From positions 124,001-188,000 of the forward strand of contig JAWHQI010000521.1 in the NCBI GenBank assembly GCA_033032865.1: a stretch of 64,000 bases of DNA. Direction: 5' to 3'. Position 1 is the stretch's first letter, and each line of letters starts with the position of its first letter. Shown piece after piece: positions 53,565 through 62,651 of this stretch. The stretch comes from Dactylorhiza incarnata (Eukaryota; Streptophyta; Magnoliopsida; Asparagales; Orchidaceae). The notes under the pieces were generated by a model. That model was not told where the DNA came from and did no database searches. It saw nothing but the letters and a program-made list of their open reading frames with translations. A program made the translations under genes and the position numbers.

Positions 53565-53955
53565 TGTTACCGAATAGATAGGGAGAGAGAGGAAGAATCC
53601 GGCAAGGGGGGAGGCCGGCGGTGGTGAGCGAGACGAAAAGGAGGAAGGATGAGGAACTTAGGGAGCAACCCTAAAATCTTGCATAAATTCAAGCATACCT
53701 TACAAACTCCTACCCCTCCCTCTTATATAGATGAGGGAGGGCACACAAAATAAGACAATACAATTAATAATAATTAAGTCTAATTAATATTAATTAAAAG
53801 GCACTTAATTAATATTAATTAACACATTTAATTTCAAAAGGAATAATCATGGAGGCTTCCATGCGCGTGCCCCAAATAAGTGCGGCGGCTTCCATATGCA
53901 TGCGTCGATGATCTCCATCCGGGGGGTCCACTAGCGTGAAAGTGTATGCGTAGCA
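53565..53955 (-). repeat. Right LTR (5') of element I
   Basis: TGTTACCGAATAG...TATGCGTAGCA, followed by the duplicated target TCAGC. Confidence 0.92.
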
Positions 53956-54866
53956 TCAGCACTAGATCTGGCCACCACATCTGCTTCTTACTCCTTCAAG
54001 TGACGAGGATGTCACTTTAAGAAGGTACAATAGCCAGAAGGAGACCTTCTGTCAACCAAAGATCCTCCATTATCAGCATTTGTATGTCTTCAGAGATAGT
54101 CATTCACCGCTTTTAAACAATAATCCTCTCGTTGGGGTGTTCTTGAGATACTGAAGGATCCAATCTATTACTTGTAGATGTTTGGTCCTTGGATCATGAA
54201 TAAACTGGTTGACAACATTGAATGCGCGGGTCTTCTTTGTGCCAAATATATTAGTTTCCCAATCAATCTCTGATATTGAGCTTTATCAACCTATGGGCTT
54301 TCTTCAGCATTCTCCATTCTGTGATTCTGCTCAACGGAAACTTTGCTAGTCTTGCATTTCAATTTCCCTATATCTTTGAGAAGATTCAAAACATACATTC
54401 ACTAAGAGATAAAGATTCCTCCTTTAGAGTAGACAACTTCAATTCCTAGGAAGAGCTTTAGTCTTCCTATGTCTTTTATCTCAAATTCAACTGCTAACTT
54501 TTTCTTTAGAAATTTGCTCTCAGCTATGTCATTCCTTGGAATGATAATATCATCGACATACACAAGTAACAAGATGAGTTTACCTTCCTGTAAGTGTTTG
54601 AAGAACAACGTGTGATCTGCTTGGCTATGCTTATACCCTAACATCAACATAGCATTGGAGAATCTCCCTAATGTCAGTATAGCACTTGATTCTCAATGTA
54701 GCTGGAGCAAAAATCGGGTGGGATATCCATAAATACCTCTCCTGCAAGATCTCCATGAAGAAATGCATTTTTGACATCAAATTAATGTAGTTCCCAGTTG
54801 AACTAAACATTCAGGGAAAGGAGAACTCCCACGGTATTTATCTTTGATACTAGAGTAAATGTGTCC
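53956..54866 (-). pseudogene. Copia H RT and RNase H N-terminal part
   Basis: 54402-54650 is the clearest frame: KHSQADHTLFFKH, catalytic YVDDIIIP, EIKDIGRLKLFLGIEV. To its right (54660-54866) are broken RT N-terminal segments. To its left (53961-54400) are RNase H segments up to the insertion of I. Frameshifts are frequent. Confidence 0.8.
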
Positions 54867-56508
54867 TAGTAATACCTTCTTCCGTCAAGTGGAGTGCAGT
54901 CATTACCCCCTTCCTTCGAAGGGAACGCACGTAGGAGAGCCTACCTTACCCCTTTCCCCGGCTTTGACTGCAGAAACTCATCGGCACCCTTCCAGCAAGC
55001 TCCACAGTCGCCGACTGTTCAAGCATCTGATCGACGCGCCTAATCGACCTCAGTATCTAATTGACATCTCCTCTACAGTTGCAGCGGATCAATGCTTCGT
55101 CTGGTCGCAAATCTGTCGACCTCCTTTGCCCTAACAACTGCAGATGACCCTCCTTCACTATAACAGCCTCCATTCGGCACTTCCTTACCGATTTTCGCAA
55201 GTTTCAACCACTCATGTTTCAGTTCAGAGGTATGATGACAACTCCTTGTCAATTTGAGTTCTTTCTCCCTCAAGCAGTAATATTCCAAATTGTTTCCTCT
55301 CTTGTAAGGATTGGTTTGTTGTAATCGACGGTTTTGTTTTAAGCGCTTCACCTGACATTCTTTTCAGTGGGATGATCAAGATAAATTTGGGGTTATTTTA
55401 TTCGGCTAAGCATCCTCTCGTTACTTGTGAATCATGATAGTAGCTCCTTTTTTCTAAGATTCTATTAGTGATTTCAGGAAAAGAACCCTAAGAGAAAGGG
55501 AATGACACATTTTAATTCCCATCAAAGTTTCTGAAATATTTAAGGAATTGGTAAAGCTTTGGCGTAGATCAATAATAGGGTCGTTGCATGGATTTCTGAA
55601 TAACCTTGAAAAGTCATGCCTCTACGCCACTTCTATGGACGTCAAAACGTTGATGTAGAAAATTCTATTTCTCTTGGTTAGACACATCACAAGTTAATAG
55701 AATTAAGATTTGATACGTGCGACTCTATACGTAGATGCAGAATTCATGTCAAGTTTGTATTAAGTGTTGCATTGCATTTCAACCTAAGTATGGTATTCAT
55801 ATGCGTTAATTGATCTCTTGAAGTTTTGAAGTGTAAATCTATGAAGAAGACCTTGTTACATGGGAATGTTGGAAATTATGAAAAATTATTATGTTCATTG
55901 ATATGTATTGAAAGATGTAACCACAAGATAACTCAGAATGTAGACATGAATTTAATAATAAGTTCTTAGACTAGTGGGCTTATGCAGGTGTCTCTATTAG
56001 TTGAGCGCGCCGACCACTAGCTACATAGATCGTTAGGGGCATAGAAGGTGCTTTCTCTCATGATTGATGGACGCACACTATCATGCTCATAAGACACAGT
56101 AGATCATATGAGCCTCAATTAGGGGTCGATGACCCATTATTCAATGCATGGAATCAATTAGATGCAAGTTTGTGCTCCACGCTAGAAACGCGCCAGAGCA
56201 CCTCAGTTACCACCAAGGATTCAAATCACAAAATGTGTCTAGCAAGCTATGAAACTTAAAACTATGAAGAATATGAGCATCAATCACCTTAAGTTTAAGT
56301 AAGAACTTAGAACTCAGGAATCTCCATGCTTAAATAAAATTTAAAATGTTGATTAGAATACAAAATAAGATAAAACACATAAAATAGGATTTATGTTGAT
56401 GTCTTATTTTATGTCAAAGCATGCATAGTTACCATGTTAGAAATCATGATCCCTAGATTTAGTTATTGCATGCATAGGTTTTCATGCATTTTTACCTATG
56501 TTTTTAGT
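54867..56508. other. Unassigned stretch
   Basis: 54867-55140 has balanced codon-like composition on the plus strand (ORF 54859-55134, no family known). 55150-55850 looks like leader or intron DNA. 55960-56240 resembles part of an LTR (CATGCTCATAAGACACAGTAG...). No domain and no internal repeat pair found. Confidence 0.35.
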
Positions 56509-56642
56509 TATGTTGCACCGACACGCGACACGCGACACGATACGACACGATGTTCGTCAATTCTCAAAAAATACCATATTCTGACACGCTGAGACACGTA
56601 TATTAAATATTTATTTTTTATAATTATGAAGGAGTACGTACT

Positions 56643-56950
56643 TCAATTCCTCTCGGCACATGATGAAGAAGATGGTTGTGCAAGAAGTTTTATGGCTAAA
56701 CTTTGTAGCATAGGTGCACTTGCACCATGAATAACCCACCAAGCCTTAGGATCCATCGAAAATCGACTGTGAAATGAATCAAATTCTCTAAATTCTCCAT
56801 TTATATAAGCAAAATTTGCGTACTCTAAATTCACCTTTGTGCGATCCTCAATGTTAGGAAAGTACTTCCTAAAGCATTTTTTGGTTTCTTGAATGATTTC
56901 ACTATCCTTGTATGGAGAAATTCTAGAAGAACCTTCATTGAGTCATTGTT
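56643..56950 (-). pseudogene. hAT transposase C-terminal dimerisation fragment
   Basis: The minus-strand frame from about 56945 reads SPYKDSEIIQETKKCFRK, then the dimerisation signature DPKAWWVIHGASAPMLQSLA and SSSSCAERN, canonical for hAT (Dimer_Tnp_hAT). A stop near 56947 and the absence of the DDE core show it is only a fragment. The last residues (AERN) are where the family normally continues to WS. Confidence 0.85.
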
Positions 56951-57016
56951 CACTATGGTACCTAAATTTTAAAAATAAAACATCACACATAGTGGCCTTT
57001 ATAGTGTTTTGAAGTG

Positions 57017-57060
57017 TCGGAGAGTGTCGGAGAGTGTCGGAGAGTGTCGGAGAGTCCGAT
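57017..57060 (+). repeat. 11-bp subterminal repeat, 4 copies
   Basis: GTGTCGGAGAG in direct tandem, followed by variants GTCCGATGC and GTGTCGGGGAG. They contain the core GTGTCGG of the terminal repeat, a usual arrangement of hAT transposase binding sites. Confidence 0.9.
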
Positions 57061-57127
57061 GCGTGTCGGGGAGTCCGACACCGACACGCTGGATATTTGA
57101 AGTGTCGGTGCAACATAGGTTTTTAGT

Positions 57128-57960
57128 GTCACTGGGAGGAAGAGTTTTTCTTACTCATCAGTGGCATGATCCCTTCTTCGGGCTCTTCTTTTTAGGGAAC
57201 ACATGTCAGGAGATCTGTTTAGGATGAACTTACAAGGATATATACAGTTTTAGATTATGTCATTCCCTTAGAACTTTGCACCTGTTTTTGGTATGAATTC
57301 AGTTGTTGAATGCTTCATACTTTTGATCTCATTATTCAAATTTGTTCGCACTTACATTTTTAGTCGGCTCCATGATTCAGACTTTGTGGTATTTCACTAA
57401 CCATTGTTTCATTCTTTTGTTTCCATTGTATGCTTTCATTATTTCTGTTACGGTAACAATTTTATTATTGTTGCTTAGTTTGCTTAATATCACAAGTGTC
57501 GAAGGGATTTTGAAATATTGTTAAACTAGGTAGGGGTATTACAATTGGTACATAGCACAGGTTAAGGATCCTCCGAACTCTAGAAATTCACAAAGCCTTA
57601 TAATTTCATTTGAATCATTTCTTGGACATTACGGTAACAATTTTATTATTGTTGCTTAGTTTGCTTCATATCACAAGTGTCGGACGGGATTTTGAAATAT
57701 TATTAAACTAGGTAGGGGTATTACAATTGGTATCAGAGCACAGGTTAAGGATCCTCCGAACTCAAGAAATTCACAAAGCCTTAGAATTTCATTTGAATCA
57801 TTTCTTGGACATTAGAGTCGTTAAGCTATTATCCATAAGTTTATGTAAGAATGATGTGAGATGTTTTTCATAGCTAAGTGTAGTGTGGGATGTTTAGTTG
57901 ATGTCTAATTGTTTGATCTCGCCATGCCTTTTAGGTGTCGAAAAGGACTACTAATAAGAT
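57128..57960 (+). mobile_element. Gypsy LTR end, primer site and gag start, tandemly duplicated
   Basis: 57449-57629 and 57630-57810 are direct copies (about 181 bp) that contain the LTR end GGTAGGGGTATTACA, and primer site. The second copy has an intact TGGTATCAGAGC (near 57738); the first has it mutated (TGGTACATAGC). The start of a possible gag is at about 57935 (MSKRTT...), lost after some 25 codons. The LTR end and primer spacing are those of Tekay-like gypsy elements. Confidence 0.65.
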
Positions 57961-58959
57961 TTTAATTTGTCACTTCTTCTTTACGAGTCTCCTCAGAGCT
58001 CATGTTAAATTGTTCATACTTTATAAGTCGACTTATAGATCATGTCACTTGGGACAAGGTCACTATAACATGAATTTAATGATTTGCAGAGTACAAATCC
58101 AAATGCTAAAAAATGTTTCTTCACAGAAGAACAAAAATGTAAAAGAAAAGAAAATGAATCGAAATAATTTTCATGTATTTTGAAGGAAAACATCATTCTT
58201 AATGGCAGGTATTAACCTTTTTGCCAATTGCCTTCCATGCCATCAATATATTTCAGCTGCCAAAGAAAAAGGTAAGTCATTAGCTGAGGAACGAAGCAAC
58301 AAACTATATAATAATGACTGCTAGGTGATAATTATGAGGTTTCTGGATGACACTATACAATGAGTTTTCATTACAAGATATCACTGTATCTGAAATAAGA
58401 ATAAAGTCGAGACTTTTGAGCTGCTGCGCGCTTCCAATCCTAAGAGGATTTTGGGATTACATTAGACACAGAAATCAAATCCAAACTCTTAATAAATATG
58501 AAAATTCACGATATATGATGATATGATGCATGACCTTGTACGTTTATACTATCGAACCTTTACTAAGACATATATAGGAAAAGGGTTTTCATCATGAGTC
58601 AAGTTATCATGACCAAAATGGTTGTTTATGCACATAGGGTGGAAATTTCAACAACAGAAATGACTGAAGATCAACATGAAAGAATGTCTGATAACTACTC
58701 CATGACATAATTTTGACGCCTGAGCCAATACAAGTGTTTTCTTCTGCCAATAAATAGACATGGTTCTTGCAAGCATCAACAAAATGAAAAAAAGGAACGA
58801 GTACTTGATCAGCCCATAAAACAACATTTGAAAGCAAATTATCTAGCCAGATTCAATTACCCTGAAGATAAATTTTTAAAAAGAAAGAATAATTGAATTG
58901 AAATTGATGATTCTACTGCAGGCATCCTGAGACAGGATGATAGCCTACCTGATCTAATA
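57961..58959. other. AT-rich, intron-like stretch
   Basis: No domain. A possible 40-base minus-strand exon near 58217-58256 has splice-like flanks but no family match. Minus ORF 58607-58837 is not recognised. Confidence 0.35.
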
Positions 58960-59100
58960 CAACAACAACAACAGAACCCATATAGTCCCCAATCATTGGG
59001 GGTATGGGCGGGGGAAGATTGGAAACAGACCTAACCTTTGGCACTATGCACAAAGTGGCTTCTCTCAGAGGAGAAAGATTGGAAACAGACCTAAACCCTG
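58960..59100 (-). mobile_element. SINE fragment with a TTG tail
   Basis: Read on the minus strand: CTCTGAGAGAAGCCACTTTGTGC..., GGTTAGGTCTGTTTCC, CCCCCGCCCATACCCCCAAT, then (TTG)n and TA. This resembles the 3' part of plant Au-like SINEs. The A/B-box half is missing or too diverged. The word AGATTGGAAACAGACCTAA occurs twice (about 59017 and 59085), a local duplication. Confidence 0.5.
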
Positions 59101-60299
59101 ATCTAATAACTCCAAAAAATTAATTTAACCGTGCTTGGCTAAATTTGAAGGTTCTTCAATAATTATTTGAAATTACAGAATTAGTTCTTTGACGTGCTTA
59201 AAGGATTTCCAAGGCTAGAAATTAACACTTCTGCAGATTTAGTTCCTAGTACACAGTTTATAACAAAAAGAACGACATAGATAAATAATTTAGAGTTTTA
59301 GGCAAGCTCATTCACATGAATCTCCTAATTCAATTTCAACAAGAATAAACAAACAATTTCATGCAGAAAAAATGGGCATAAGTTAGAGATTACCCCAACA
59401 TATAAGTTGCAGTAGAAATAGGATCTGCCACAAACATGGGATCAGAAAAGAACGAGCAATGGGCAAGGAGATTGGGGTTGGTTGTCAGGTAGCAGGGAAA
59501 TGATTGCCATCAGGTAGTAGGAAGGGTGACACAGGACGGTTCTAGCAAAACAAGGGTCGACTATATGAATGACTAACGGCTAAACTTGCAACAATGAGAA
59601 CTTATAATAATAATACACAATAACACACTCAAATCGAGTTTCAATTAAAGAAACAAGTGCGGTAATACACACCAGAGTGCTAGAAAAACAAATACATAAA
59701 CGAACAAAGCCCGGCAAATCGCAGGATGTTCAGAATAAAGATTATAATACAATATTTGATGAATCTGAAAATAAACACAAGATTTAACACAAAATAATTA
59801 TAATCAAGCAATGAACTTACAATGAGTACGTGATACAAGGCTCGGTGGAAGTCGGGTGAAATGCCGGCGGCCGGGGAAGCAACGGCAGACTGTATATACT
59901 TCCGGAGGGGATCGATAGTTGTAGGTGGCTGTTTGGACAGGTAGAGTGGTTGTCGGGGCTAGTTGGGTGTGGCCGGAGGCTGTTGGAGGTTGTGGAAGGG
60001 CTGAAGTAGGCTGCCAGCCGACTGGAATGAAGTGGGGAAGGCTTGACAGGGGTGGAATTGGGTCCCGGAGGTGCTGGCAGCAAGCAGTGAGAGCAGGAGG
60101 GGCTTCGCGGATGTGGTGGGGGCTGGTTTCTACAGCCATTTTCAGTCCAAATTTTATTCCTATACTGAATCAGGCTTCAGGGGACTGAAGCCCTTCAGGG
60201 GGCTGGAATTGTGGAAGTAGTGGGGGGTCCACGTTGAAGTTCATGTGGGTAATTAGGAGTGGGCAGTTACTGGAGGCTAATGTGGGCTGGTGACACAGA
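59101..60299. other. Unassigned stretch, probable LTR-element internal DNA
   Basis: 59100-59810 is AT-rich. 59830-60180 is GC-richer with GGCTGTTGGAGG-like words and minus-strand Pro/Ser-rich frames without a known domain. It may be the internal region of the element whose LTR follows. Confidence 0.35.
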
Positions 60300-60475
60300 G
60301 TAATGACGTGCAATCCGAGCGATAGGGCAAGTGCACCCACTGTCGTTGTCAAGTAATAATAAAACGGGGAGTAACTCTCGAGTATCTAATCTCTCGCGGA
60401 GCACGGAAAGGTGGATTCAACGACTTTGAGAGACTTGAGATCGAAGTCTCTTATGGTCGGATTTCCGCGCGCGCG

Positions 60476-60522
<47 letters not shown>

Positions 60523-61387
60523 CGGGGGCCGTATCAGTGTTAATTTTATTTTCATGCATTAGACTTCGATCTCAAGTCTAATGCATGAAGCCTGAGCTTC
60601 CGAATGATGGGGAGAGCCTAGGGGATGAACCCTAGCTCTTGAAAACCTAAAACGGCGAAACAGGGCGAAAAATCTCGGACTCCCCGCTGAAAAGAAGAGG
60701 CGGACTATTTATAGGCAGAGCAGAAATTTAGCTAGCGCACGACTAGTGGCCATGCGCGAAGGAAAAGGTCACTGCTCGTGCAAGAAGGAACCTGGGATGC
60801 GGGAAAAACTGAGGTTTAGGGGGAAAGGTTTAGCCTCGCACGACCAGTGGTCATGTAATTATCCTCGTGTGTACACTCGTGCGATCCTCGGGTCATTTTT
60901 TGCAATAAGTGGTGCACGAACAGTGGTCGTGCGCACTCCTCGTGCGCTAAGGAAAATGCACATGCCGTGTACACGAACACGCCGATCGTGGGGAGATCAA
61001 ACCGACAAGGGCAAAATGACCGTGCACGACAAGTGGTCGTGCGTAGAGGGGGTCAGTGCTCCGGCAAGAAGAAAAGCGCACGAGTATTGGCCTCCTCTAC
61101 AAAAATCGGCTGAGACGCACGGGAAAATTACCACAAGCACCAGTACTTGCAGGAAAACACATCCAGGAGTTGCATTCAAGCAGCCAAACACAAAAATAAC
61201 TAAGTACATAAATGAAAAGAGAGGGCGAAAAGGTCTCCCTCATGCATGAAATAACTAAAAAATGTCCTATCTAGCTCAAATGTGCTCACAAGACTCATAA
61301 TTGGATTACGAAGAATTTTAACTAAAGCATGAGCGAAAAGACAGGAAAACTAAGCTAGAAAAGGGCCTATATGAAATTCGCTCATCA
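60300..61387 (-). repeat. Minus-strand LTR of a Retand/Ogre-like gypsy element
   Basis: On the minus strand the segment begins TGATGAGCGAATTTCATATAGG (right edge 61387), the characteristic start of Tat-branch (Retand/Ogre) LTRs, and toward the left contains GGCAAGTGCACCCACTGTCG followed by CAAGTAATAATAAAACGGGG on the plus strand, also typical. It contains palindromic GCACGAC..GTCGTGC words and a 46-base G run. The left limit is not fixed. The plus ORF 60746-61249 inside it is not a real gene. Confidence 0.45.
60431..60590. repeat. 46-base G run flanked by inverted repeats
   Basis: AGACTTGAGATCGAAGTCT (60431-60449) has its reverse complement at 60562-60580. The right copy sits inside a longer perfect hairpin with 16-base arms (60552-60567 and 60575-60590). 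Between them are GCGCGCGC and 46 consecutive G (60477-60522). Confidence 0.9.
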
Positions 61388-61655
61388 GGTAGGCTATGCG
61401 GGGTTGTGTCAACACTAATGCAAGCCTAAATGGATGTGCAGAATGAACACGAACAAGCCTAATTCAATTGACGCGGGTATAATTTTGTTTAATCCTGAAA
61501 TAAAACGTAAGCAAAGTAAAAATATATTAATTTAGCAAATCTACACAATGTGAACTTTGATTTTCCAGTGCACAAGTAAAAGCACTCTTCTTCACAAATG
61601 GTGTCTTCAACTACAATTTTTACGAATGGATTATAGGAGAACCAAGTAATGAAAC
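61388..61655. other. Spacer between the LTR and copia J
   Basis: AT-rich, no feature seen. Confidence 0.4.
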
Positions 61656-62651
61656 TGTAGAAACACATATAATGGGAGAAATAATATATTTATTTTATTA
61701 GTCCTTCATCTATGTTAATACAAAAGATGTTTGTACATTTATATAGGTAGAGAGAGGGGAGAGGAAAACTTATTCTAAGATATGGGACTAAACAAATACA
61801 AAGAAAGTAGGCTCAAACTGGGCCTTCATTATTGGACTTTTTACATTGTTTTGCCAAAACTAACCCGCAAGCTGGAGCATACACATCGTAGGCACCAAGC
61901 TTGGATAAGAACTGATAATATAGCGGTCGAGGTAATGCCTTTGTGAGAATATCAGCAACTTGTCCAGCAGCAAGAACATGTTTCAGCTCTAGCTTGTTCA
62001 GTTGATCCGTCTCCCGAATGAAGTGGCAGTCAACTTCAATGTTTTTAGTACGTTCATGAAAAACAGGATTCTTGGCAATATGTATAGCAGCTTGACTGTC
62101 ACAATAGAGAATCGCCGGTGAGGAAAATCTAACACCAAGGTCACTTAAAAGACTCCAACCAGGTAAGCTCAGACACAGCAGCGGCCTTGATCGATACTCA
62201 GCTTCAGCTGATGAGCGAGCAACAACAGACTGCTTCTTGTTGTGCCAAGTGATAAGGTTTCCACCAAAGTATGTACAGTATCCACTTGTGGAACAACGAT
62301 CATCCAGTGAACCTGCATAGTCAGCATCAAAATATGCAATGAGAGATAAGGGAGACGAGGAGGGCTTGTTTACAAGTCCTTGTCCAGGAGTAGTCTTCAA
62401 GTATCGAAGGATACGTTCAACTGTCTGGAGATGAGAGATATGTGGTTCGTGCATAAATCTACTGACAACTCCAACAGCAAAAGATATATCAGGTCTTGTA
62501 ACAGTGAGATATATTAGCTTGCTCACAAGACGACAATAATACTCTGGGTTTGGAAGAAGCAAATCGAAATCTGAGGCATGAGCGCATAGCTTGTGATTGA
62601 TATTCATAGGAGTGTCAGCAGGCTTGCATCCAGAGTAGCCAGCATCAGGAA
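61656..62651 (-). mobile_element. Ty1/copia element J, 3' part, cut by a CACTA element
   Basis: Probable 3' LTR 61656-61846 (TGTAGAAACA...GACTTTTTACA; TTATATAGG TATA motif near 61742). The minus-strand RNase H and RT end follow to 62651, where the CACTA terminus begins. The rest of the element is not in the window, at least not before its end. Confidence 0.75.
61813..62651 (-). pseudogene. Copia J RT C-terminus and RNase H
   Basis: The minus-strand frame reads YSGCKPADTPMN, TRPDISFAVGVVSRFMHEP, YFDADYAGSLDDR, SGYCTYFGGNLITW, VVARSSAEAEYR, YCDSQAAIHIAKNPV, HERTKNIEVDCHFIRE and ADILTKALP, an almost intact copia RNase H. The open frame extends right to 62790, but its first 45 or so codons come from the CACTA end, giving a chimeric ORF. 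The RT upstream part is displaced. Confidence 0.88.

Larger units (their letters stand above)
51845..53955 (-). mobile_element. Small non-autonomous gypsy-like element I, complete
   Basis: LTRs 51845-52234 (390 bp) and 53565-53955 (391 bp) differ at about ten positions by eye. Target duplication TCAGC (51840-51844 and 53956-53960). The shared box (minus TGGTCCGACCTGCCGCTCC) adjoins the right LTR. The internal 1.33 kb holds only a Pro/Ser/Gln-rich reading frame. Next to the left LTR the sequence CCGCCCTAGAAAATCGACCTTGTCCCC matches the polypurine side of element L (ACCTTGCCCTCAAGGTCGAG), which confirms the family. No pol is present, so it must be moved in trans. Confidence 0.9.
51313..54866 (-). 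mobile_element. Decayed Ty1/copia element H, split by element I
   Basis: Probable 3' LTR 51313-51498 (TGTTAAGTAA...TTCATAACA). Minus-strand RNase H at 51491-51840 and RT at 53956-54866 are the two halves of one copia pol, separated by element I (51845-53955), which entered within the ARSSAEAEFRT-type motif. The RT reading ends at about 54866; integrase, protease and gag are missing. Confidence 0.8.
56509..57118 (-). mobile_element. Non-autonomous hAT-like transposon with transposase C-terminus
   Basis: Terminal inverted repeat TATGTTGCACCGACAC (left, 56509) against GTGTCGGTGCAACATA (right, ends 57117). Flanking duplicates TTTTTAGT at 56501-56508 and 57120-57127 (GTTTTTAGT if nine bases are counted). 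Subterminal repeats on both sides: CGACACG words at 56519-56555 and GTGTCGGAGAG four times at 57017-57060. The interior holds the C-terminal dimerisation region of a hAT transposase on the minus strand. An 8-bp target duplication is the hAT norm. Confidence 0.85.

Noticed and set aside
58217..58256. Possible 40-base minus-strand micro-exon between TTTGGCAG and GTTAAT
   Set aside because: Too short to judge without transcript data and no matching protein family.
60746..61249. Plus-strand ORF of 167 codons
   Set aside because: Lies inside a probable LTR, composition follows the palindromic GCACGAC words, and no domain is recognisable.
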